From: Paracoccus sp. S1E-3
GTDB taxonomy: Bacteria > Pseudomonadota > Alphaproteobacteria > Rhodobacterales > Rhodobacteraceae
Assembly (NCBI RefSeq): GCF_013868135.1
Contig: NZ_JACEMU010000009.1
Location: 19,326-83,325, forward strand
Length of the DNA stretch: 64,000 nt
Direction: 5' to 3'
A program made the translations under genes and the position numbers. The notes beneath the pieces are model-generated. The model had not been told where the DNA came from, ran no database searches, and saw nothing but the letters and a program-made list of their open reading frames with translations. Shown one piece after another: positions 58,008 to 64,000 of the stretch (the first letter of the stretch is position 1; each line of letters begins with the position of its first letter).

Positions 58008-60329
58008 GTGACAATCGAGGCCGGCCAAACCGAACCTGCGGAGACGAATGTGCGTTGCGCGCATGGCCCGTGGAGCGACCTTGCGCTTCATACGATCGGT
58101 TGGCGCGCCTTCCAGGATCTCTGCTCTCAAGTTTGCGAAGTGGTTCTGGGCCGCCCCGTGGAAATATTTCGCGAGGCGCAGGACGGCGGTCAGGACGCGG
58201 TATTTCTCATACCTTCGCCAAGCAATGAGCAATTCATCGGCACGGTTCAGTGCAAGCATACCTCGGATGCCGGAAAGGCGCTCAAGGTCGGCGACCTCTC
58301 CACTGAGATCGGTAACGTCGAGGAACTCGTTAATGCCGGCCAGGCGGACACCTACGTCTTCATGACCAACATGAGTGTGGATGCGCCAGTTGGGGCCGCC
58401 ATGCGGGCCAAGCTGCGAGAACTTGGCGTGCGAAGGCCACACATCCTGGGCCGCCAATACATCGTCCGGGTTATTAGGAGTAGCACACGACTGCGCGCGC
58501 TCGTCCCGCAGGTCTATGGCTTGGGAGACTTGACCTCAATAGTCGACGAACGGCTGAGCGAACAGAGCCGAGCGTTGCTCGACAGCTGGATTCCGAAGCT
58601 TCGCACCTATGTTCCGACGCGGGCGCATCGCGACGCGGTCAACGCCATCTCGGAACATGGCGTGGTGCTTCTGCTCGGCAATCCGGCAAGCGGCAAGTCG
58701 GCGATCGGCGCAATCGTTTCGACGATCGCTTCGGAGAATCCGGACAACACCGTCCTTGCCCTGACCAGTCCGCGCGATTTCGAGGCAGGCTGGAATCCCA
58801 ACGATCCCGGTCGCTTCTTCTGGATTGACGACGCCTTCGGCTCGAACGTGCTGCGAGACGATTACGTGCAGGACTGGACGTCGGCTTTCTCGAAGCTGCG
58901 CGCGGCGATCAAGCACGGCAACCGTTTCCTGCTGACTTCGCGCAAGCATATCTATGAGGCAGCTCGGCGCCGGCTGGGGCAGCGCAATCTTGCGCAATTC
59001 GCTGATGGCAGCGCCGTAGTCGACGTCGGTGATCTGACCTTTGAAGAGAAGGCGCAGATCCTCTATAATCACATTAATTTCGGTGAGCAGAGCCAGAGCT
59101 GGCGTTCAAGCGTCAAGCCGCACCTGGAAGCGGTCGCCGCCGTCGACGATTTCCTCCCTGGAATAGCCGAAAGGCTTGGCGATCCGAACTTCACTAAGGG
59201 GCTTGCACCTCGCGAGAGTTCGCTCGTGCGCTTCATGGAGGAACCGACCGAGCATCTTGTCGACACGGTCAGCGCTCTGGACGAGCAGCTCCAGGCCGCG
59301 CTGTATCTCGTCTACGTCCATCAGGCCGGCTTCGATCCGAACGATCATGATGCCGGCGCCGCCGAAGCAGTGGCGGAATTGACAGGTTTCAGTCTGTCTA
59401 GAATCCAGGATTGCTTTGCCGAGTTGAAGGGCTCGTTCCTAAAACGGTCCGGCGCCAGATGGACCTTCGCGCATCCAACAATCTCCGACGCCTTGACGGA
59501 GATTCTGCGGCAAAAGCCGCACATGATGGCTGCGCTCATCCGCGGCGCACCAATCGACACGATCCTCGGCAGCTTCACCTGCGAGGGCTCGCCGCTCATT
59601 CGCGACGCACTCGTGATTCCGTCCACGCTGGACGACGCGGTGGTCGCCCGGCTCAGCCGCACGCCCGATGAGACGCATCGCAACTGGATGCTCTTTCACT
59701 TCCTGTCCTACCGGGCCAGTGATGCCGTCTTCGTTAAGGTGATCACGCAGTTTCCTGACCTGCTTCCACGGCTCTGTTGGCAGGCGGATCCTGTTGCCAA
59801 CGATCCTCGTTTTCGAGCCTATGCCCGCGCTCATCAATTCGGCCTGCTGCCGGATGACTTGCGGCGCGACGCAGCTCGCAGCCTGGAATCAATCGCGCTC
59901 TCCGACCTCGATACGTCGTTCTTCGCCGATGAGGCGATGCTCGCGCTCATACCGCCGATTTTCCTCATCGGCCTTGGCATGGCGCTGCGAACAATCCTGT
60001 TGCCAGCCCTTGAGGAGAAAATCGGCGAGATCACTGCGGATGCCGACCTAGACGAGGAGCCAGACAGCCATTTCAAGAAATTGCTCGGTGCTCTCGAATG
60101 TGTCGAAGAGATGGGCGTCGGTCTGGATGACGACGCGGTCAGCTTGATCGCCGACGCGCGAGATCAGGTAAAGCGCGCAATCGAAATGCTTGAAGAGCGC
60201 AGGCGGGAGCGGGATGAGGAAACCGACGACGATACGGACTGGACCCACATCGTGACGCAGAAGAGGGCAGAGCCGTCCTCGACCGATGCTGCCGTAAAGC
60301 GCTCGATCTTCGACGACGTAGATAAGTGA
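58008..60329 (+). CDS. Mrr-like PD-(D/E)xK nuclease fused to STAND-type NTPase
   Basis: The GTG at 58008 is used (a TTG at 57993 is in frame); 773 residues. Residues 30-160 are the nuclease: WRAFQDLCSQVCEVVLG, EAQDGGQDAVF with the Asp residues, and VQCKH giving the Q-x-K typical of Mrr. The NTPase has Walker A LLGNPASGKSA (G224-S231), Walker B RFFWIDDAFG (D274, D275), and sensor LLTSRKHIYEAA, resembling nSTAND3. Residues 400-773 are helical, without obvious repeats, ending in an acidic coiled segment EERRRERDEETDD. It is probably the effector of the three-gene operon. Confidence 0.85.
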   Translation: MTIEAGQTEPAETNVRCAHGPWSDLALHTIGWRAFQDLCSQVCEVVLGRPVEIFREAQDGGQDAVFLIPSPSNEQFIGTVQCKHTSDAGKALKVGDLSTEIGNVEELVNAGQADTYVFMTNMSVDAPVGAAMRAKLRELGVRRPHILGRQYIVRVIRSSTRLRALVPQVYGLGDLTSIVDERLSEQSRALLDSWIPKLRTYVPTRAHRDAVNAISEHGVVLLLGNPASGKSAIGAIVSTIASENPDNTVLALTSPRDFEAGWNPNDPGRFFWIDDAFGSNVLRDDYVQDWTSAFSKLRAAIKHGNRFLLTSRKHIYEAARRRLGQRNLAQFADGSAVVDVGDLTFEEKAQILYNHINFGEQSQSWRSSVKPHLEAVAAVDDFLPGIAERLGDPNFTKGLAPRESSLVRFMEEPTEHLVDTVSALDEQLQAALYLVYVHQAGFDPNDHDAGAAEAVAELTGFSLSRIQDCFAELKGSFLKRSGARWTFAHPTISDALTEILRQKPHMMAALIRGAPIDTILGSFTCEGSPLIRDALVIPSTLDDAVVARLSRTPDETHRNWMLFHFLSYRASDAVFVKVITQFPDLLPRLCWQADPVANDPRFRAYARAHQFGLLPDDLRRDAARSLESIALSDLDTSFFADEAMLALIPPIFLIGLGMALRTILLPALEEKIGEITADADLDEEPDSHFKKLLGALECVEEMGVGLDDDAVSLIADARDQVKRAIEMLEERRRERDEETDDDTDWTHIVTQKRAEPSSTDAAVKRSIFDDVDK

Positions 60330-60511
60330 CGACAATTATCTGCCGCAATCGGCTCGAATCGCGAACTGTCGAATAGGTCAGCGGCGTGCCCCACCTGATT
60401 TCATGTCCGCTACTAGGATTGCCCCCGACGAGCCGAACGGCGGCAATTAGAGCCCATCGCCGACACTCATGTTGGCGGCAGCAAGGCAGGCCTTTCGCTT
60501 GTGCAGCAGAA

Positions 60512-60625
60512 AACGCGGCCCAGAGCGGACTTTTGCGCTCAGTTCGGCGCTACATTGCAGCAATCACCAGACCTGCCATTGCATGCTTGGCGCGGCATTT
60601 TACGTTGGCCCGTTGACGGCAAGCG
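60512..60625. repeat. Dispersed degenerate element, copy B
   Basis: This stretch resembles 48746-48846, with best identity at 60554-60580 (ATTGCAGCAATCACCAGACC then TGCCATT). It lies in the 325-base space between the nuclease-STAND gene and the integrase remnant; the rest of that space shows no gene. Confidence 0.5.
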
Positions 60626-60654
60626 GCAACCACTTACTTCCGACCACGATTGTT

Positions 60655-60833
60655 GGTCCCCCAGTGGCAGGAACCGCTCGCGTGGGTTCTCGATCCGGCG
60701 GCGTAATCCCGATGCCGAATTGTCCTCACTCCAGCCCAGCTTTGCGCATAGGTGAACATCTTTCGGAGCACCTCGCCGACCCGGTTGGCGCACACCGGCG
60801 TTGGTTTCGATCCCTGCAGCTTGCGGGCGCGTC
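60655..60833 (-). pseudogene. Tyrosine integrase internal fragment, frameshifted and cut by IS66
   Basis: Minus-strand translation gives RARKLQGSKPTPVCANRVGEV, then LRKMFTYAQSW, close to the 33.6-kb integrase (RARKLQGHKPTPIRANRMGEV). After a frameshift near 60740, DNSASGLRRRIENPRERFLPL continues the family sequence to about 60655. The IS66 left end begins at 60834, directly upstream in reading direction. The N-terminal coding part should therefore lie beyond the right window edge. The catalytic domain is not present to the left. Confidence 0.75.
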
Positions 60834-60894
60834 GTAAGCTCCCGGTGAGGACCGTCTGACGCTGAAGGCGGGATGGATGTAGGAGGCTGAAGCT

Positions 60895-61305
60895 ATGGAC
60901 ACCCATAGCTTCAGTTCCCAAGTCGAGGTTCTCTCGGTGACCGATAGTGGTCGGCAGCGTCGCTGGTCGGCTGCCGAGAAGATCCGTATCGTCGAGGAAA
61001 GCCTGTCGCGCCCGCGCAGCGTGGCGCTGACGGCGCGGCGTCACGATATCTCTCGCGCGTTGCTGACGCGCTGGCGGAAGGACTATCGCGAGGGCCTTCT
61101 CGGAAATGAGCCTGCCCTGACCTTTGCGCCGGTGATGATTGCTGCCGAACCTGTGCCTGTATCGGTATCACCTGCGGCAGAGCTGGAGATCTCCGATGCC
61201 GTCACAGTCGCGATCACACTGGTGAATGGCCGGCACCTCGTGGTTCCTGCGGGAATTGACCCGGTCATTCTGGCGCGGCTGCTTCCGGTGCTGGACAGCG
61301 CATGA
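60895..61305 (+). CDS. tnpA: IS66 TnpA (OrfA, helix-turn-helix)
   Basis: This 136-residue protein has the DNA-binding N-terminus RRWSAAEKIRIVEESLSRPRS, then VALTARRHDISRALLTRWRKDY, as in IS66 OrfA/IS3-type helix-turn-helix proteins. The C-terminal half (AVTVAITLVNGRHLVVPAGIDP) is family typical. Start and tnpB stop/start overlap are of the ATGA type. Confidence 0.88.
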   Translation: MDTHSFSSQVEVLSVTDSGRQRRWSAAEKIRIVEESLSRPRSVALTARRHDISRALLTRWRKDYREGLLGNEPALTFAPVMIAAEPVPVSVSPAAELEISDAVTVAITLVNGRHLVVPAGIDPVILARLLPVLDSA

Positions 61306-61652
61306 TCGCCTTTCCGGCGGGGGCGCGCGTGTGGATTGCAGGCGGGGTGACGGACATGCGGTGCGGGATGAACAGCCTGGCGCTGAAGGTCCAGCAGGGC
61401 CTGGGTCGCGATCCGCACGGTGGCGAGATCTTCTGCTTCCGGGGGCGCAAGGGTGACCTGATCAAGGTGTTGTGGCACGACGGGGTCGGCATGTCGCTGT
61501 ATCTGAAGCGGCTGGAGGCGGGGAAGTTCATCTGGCCGGTGAGCCAGAATGGCTCAGCCGTTCCGGTTTCGGCGGCGCAGCTCGGCTATCTTCTGGAAGG
61601 AATCGACTGGCGCAATCCGCGCTGGACGCAGCGGCCTGCCTCGGCGGGTTGA
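61302..61652 (+). CDS. tnpB: IS66 TnpB (Orf2)
   Basis: The 116-residue protein is the highly conserved IS66 Orf2: MIAFPAGARVWIAGGVTDMRCGMNSLALKVQQGLGRDPHGGEIF, then FRGRKGDLIKVLWHDGVGMSLYLKRLE and FIWP. It is needed for transposition, but its biochemical role is unclear. It overlaps tnpA by 4 bases. Confidence 0.93.
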   Translation: MIAFPAGARVWIAGGVTDMRCGMNSLALKVQQGLGRDPHGGEIFCFRGRKGDLIKVLWHDGVGMSLYLKRLEAGKFIWPVSQNGSAVPVSAAQLGYLLEGIDWRNPRWTQRPASAG

Positions 61653-61710
61653 TAGTCAAAATACCCTTGTTTTATTGGACTATTCCGGGGTTTCGTGATA
61701 GGTCTTCGGC

Positions 61711-63363
61711 ATGTCGGAGACCACCTCGGAGATCGCTGTTCTGCGCGCCGCACTCGCCGCGGCAGAGACTCGCGCATCTGCCGCAGAGGACGCCTTGGTC
61801 GCCGCCAAGGGGGAGTTGACCCAGGTTCAGGCGATCGTCTCGGCCTCTGAAGACATGATCCGGCACCTCCGACTGCAGATCGCCAAACTCCGCCGCGAGC
61901 AATATGGCCATGGTGCCGAACGCCATGCCCGGCTGATCGAGCAACTGGAGATGCAGCTCGAAGACATCGAGACCGACATTGCCGATGACCGGGCCAAAGC
62001 CGAGGCGACGGGCCCGAGGGCGATGGTCGCGGCCTTCGAACGCCGCCGCCCAGCCCGCAAGCCGTTCCCCGAGCATTTGCCCCGCGAGCGCGTCGTGGTT
62101 AAGGCGCCGACTTCCTGCACTTGCTGTGGTTCGGCGCGCATCGTGAAGATGGGCGAGGACATCACCGAGACGCTGGAGGTGATCCCGCGGCAGTGGAAGG
62201 TCGTGCAAACCGTCCGCGAGAAGTTCACCTGCCGCGACTGCGAGAAGATCAGCCAGCCGCCAGCGCCGTTCCACCCGACACCCCGGGGCTGGGCCGGCCC
62301 GAACCTGCTGGCCATGGTGCTGTTCGAGAAGTTTGGCCAGCATCAGCCCCTGAACAGGCAGGCCGAGCGCTATGCGAAGGAGGGCGTCGAGATCAGCCTC
62401 TCGACCCTGGCCGATCAGGTCGGGGCCTGTGCCGTGGCGCTGCAGCCGATCCACGATCTGATCCGCGCCCATGTCCTCGGCGCCGAGCGATTGCATGCTG
62501 ACGACACGACCGTGCCGCTGCTGGCCAAAGGTGGCACGCAAACCGCCCGGCTCTGGACCTATCTGCGGGATGACCGGCCCTTTGCCGGTGGGGCGCCGCC
62601 GGCAGCGCTCTATTACTTCTCAACCGACCGCAGGAAAGAACACCCGACCCGGCATTTGACGGGCTGGACCGGCATCCTGCAAGCTGACGCCTATGGCGGT
62701 TACAACGATCTCTATCATGCCAGCCACAGGCCCGCGCCGGTGCTGAGCGCGCTGTGCTGGTCGCATGCCCGGCGCAAGTTCTTCGAACTGGCGGATATCA
62801 AAGCCACGGCCCGCAAGGGCAGATCGGTGGCCGAGGAGATCTCGCCCATCGCGCTGGAATCGGTCAAACGCTTCGACGCCATCTTCGATGCCGAGCGCGA
62901 GATCACCGGCCTGACCGCCGAGGCCCGCCATGACGCCCGTCAGCGGCTGGTGCGCCCGATGGTCCAGGATCTGCACAACTGGTTGCGGACCGAACGCGCC
63001 CGAATGTCGAAGCACAACCCCGTCGCCAAGGCGATCAACTACATGTTCGAGGAGGACGGCCGCTGGGACGCCTTCACCTGCTTCCTCGATGATGGCCGCA
63101 TCTGCCTGACGAACAACGCAGCAGAACGCGCGCTGCGGGGCGTCGCCCTCGGGCGGAAAGCCTGGCTCTTCGCCGGATCTCCGCGCGGTGGCGACCGCGC
63201 CGCCTTCATGTATTCCCTGATCGTCACGGCCAAGATGAATGACGTCGACCCGCAGGCTTGGCTGGCCGATGTCCTTGCCCGGCTGCCGGACATACCCCTG
63301 TCGCGCCTGCCGGAACTTCTTCCCTGGAACTGGTCGCAAATACCGCAAAGGAGGGCCGCATGA
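61711..63363 (+). CDS. tnpC: IS66 transposase TnpC (DDE)
   Basis: This 550-residue protein has an N-terminal coiled coil, a zinc-binding region (CTCCGS, later CRDC), then the DDE catalytic core. The first Asp is in LHADDTTVPLL, the second in LQADAYGGYNDLY, and the Glu in NNAAERALRGVALGRKAWLF. CWSHARRKFFEL also matches the family. Length and ends look intact, so the element may be active. Confidence 0.95.
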   Translation: MSETTSEIAVLRAALAAAETRASAAEDALVAAKGELTQVQAIVSASEDMIRHLRLQIAKLRREQYGHGAERHARLIEQLEMQLEDIETDIADDRAKAEATGPRAMVAAFERRRPARKPFPEHLPRERVVVKAPTSCTCCGSARIVKMGEDITETLEVIPRQWKVVQTVREKFTCRDCEKISQPPAPFHPTPRGWAGPNLLAMVLFEKFGQHQPLNRQAERYAKEGVEISLSTLADQVGACAVALQPIHDLIRAHVLGAERLHADDTTVPLLAKGGTQTARLWTYLRDDRPFAGGAPPAALYYFSTDRRKEHPTRHLTGWTGILQADAYGGYNDLYHASHRPAPVLSALCWSHARRKFFELADIKATARKGRSVAEEISPIALESVKRFDAIFDAEREITGLTAEARHDARQRLVRPMVQDLHNWLRTERARMSKHNPVAKAINYMFEEDGRWDAFTCFLDDGRICLTNNAAERALRGVALGRKAWLFAGSPRGGDRAAFMYSLIVTAKMNDVDPQAWLADVLARLPDIPLSRLPELLPWNWSQIPQRRAA

Positions 63364-63962
63364 CCCTGATCGCCCGCCTCCGGATCCTTCTGAACGACGT
63401 CGATCCTCAGCCGATGCGCCATATCGAGGTGCCGCTGAAGATCAGGCTCGACCGGCTGCATGAGGTGGTCCAGGCGGCGATGGGCTGGACGGACACCCAT
63501 CTCTACGAATTCAGGGCCGGGGGGGCGGGCTGGGGCGTGCCCGGTCCGGACGGATTCTACGACGGCCCGATGCCCGCGAAGAAGGCGACGCTGCAGAAGG
63601 TGCTCGAGGATACCGGCGTCAGGACGATCCAGTATGTCTACGACTTCGGCGATGACTGGGACCACAGCATCCGGATCGAGCGGGTCACCGAGGCCACCCC
63701 GGGCGTGACCTATCCAAGGCTTCTGAAGGCCAGCGGGGCCTGCCCGCCCGAGGATGTCGGCGGTGCTCCGGGCTACGAGGAATTCCTCGAAGCCCTCGCA
63801 GATCCGGACCACGAGCAGCACGACGACATGGTCGGCTGGTCAGGTGCAACCTTCGATCCCGAAGATGCCAGGATCGACAGGATCGTCGAACGCTTTGACC
63901 AACTCGCGAAGAAATGGTCCCCGCGGCCCGGCAAGCCCAAAGCACCCAAGCCCACTCCCTGA
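63360..63962 (+). CDS. pRiA4b ORF-3-like passenger protein of the IS66 element
   Basis: This 200-residue protein starts MTLIARLRILLNDVDPQPMRHIEVPLKIRLDRLHEVVQAAMGW. It contains FGDDWDHSIRIERVTEATPGVTYPRLLKASGACPPEDVGG, the PRiA4_ORF3 signature. It overlaps tnpC as ATGA and ends before the right terminal repeat, so it moves with the element. Function is unknown; such genes occur as IS66 passengers. Confidence 0.88.
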   Translation: MTLIARLRILLNDVDPQPMRHIEVPLKIRLDRLHEVVQAAMGWTDTHLYEFRAGGAGWGVPGPDGFYDGPMPAKKATLQKVLEDTGVRTIQYVYDFGDDWDHSIRIERVTEATPGVTYPRLLKASGACPPEDVGGAPGYEEFLEALADPDHEQHDDMVGWSGATFDPEDARIDRIVERFDQLAKKWSPRPGKPKAPKPTP

Positions 63963-64000
63963 GCACGGACACCCGTCCGCGGCCTACGCCGGATGGTTAC

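Larger units (their letters stand above)
60834..64000 (+). mobile_element. IS66-family insertion sequence with passenger gene
   Basis: The element begins GTAAGCTCCCGGTGAGGACC at 60834. The window's last bases, read in reverse complement, begin GTAACCATCCGGCG, an imperfect match (GTAA-C--CCGG-G). The right terminal repeat therefore lies at or very close to base 64000. Inside are tnpA, tnpB, tnpC and a pRiA4b ORF-3-like gene, all rightward. The left flank GGCGCGTC (60826-60833) is the expected 8-bp target duplication; its partner is outside the window. Confidence 0.85.

Overview
The window is high-GC DNA from an alphaproteobacterium, most likely a Rhodobacteraceae member such as Paracoccus. The support is the lambda-type phage gene set typical of that family, an imuA-imuB-dnaE2 mutagenesis cassette under an alphaproteobacterial LexA box (GAAC-N7-GAAC), a DUF3489 gene, and a tartrate operon of the ttu type. 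It is a patchwork of mobile DNA joined to fragments of host genes.

Region 1 (1 to about 34.4 kb) is a siphovirus-like, lambda-related prophage, almost all read leftward. From the right come an integrase fragment, an AlpA-like protein, a VRR-NUC nuclease, a replication initiator gene with five 23-bp iterons inside it (a lambda O-like origin), and a C5 DNA methyltransferase. Then come two ParB-type methyltransferases, terminase small and large subunits, gpW, portal, S49 protease with nested scaffold, decoration protein, gpE-type capsid, FII-like connector, tail tube, a tail chaperone pair with a textbook -1 frameshift site, tape measure, DUF2460, holin-like protein and endolysin (cut by the window edge). 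Two cargo blocks interrupt this. One is a GIY-YIG-like gene on the opposite strand inside the tail module (6.1-6.9 kb). The other is an 8.3-kb type I restriction operon (hsdM-hsdS-accessory genes-NYN-hsdR-secreted protein, 29.5-21.2 kb) between early phage genes and the methyltransferases.

Region 2 (34.4-42.5 kb) has accessory genes: a serine recombinase with a replaced C-terminus, an unknown 426-aa protein, a cytosolic FtsH-like AAA+/M41 protein, a zinc-ribbon protein with a GIY-YIG-like domain, and a small ribbon-helix-helix protein. Region 3 (42.5-48.7 kb) is an SOS block: a divergent SRAP (HMCES/YedK) gene and imuA-imuB-dnaE2 sharing a LexA box. Region 4 (49-54.8 kb) is tartrate/glycerate catabolism: SLC13 transporter, LysR regulator, tartrate dehydrogenase, glycerate 2-kinase, and a pyruvate kinase that loses its last third at the border of the next region.

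Region 5 (54.8-60.8 kb) is the most interesting. It is a compact three-gene operon: a 96-aa protein, an SMC/Rad50-like ABC ATPase with a CPVC hook-like motif and a C-terminal zinc ribbon, and a protein joining an Mrr-like PD-(D/E)xK nuclease to a STAND-type NTPase. The logic resembles Lamassu/ABC three-component defence systems with an uncommon effector. An integrase remnant follows, cut by an IS66-family element (60,834 to the window end) that carries a pRiA4b ORF-3-like passenger gene.
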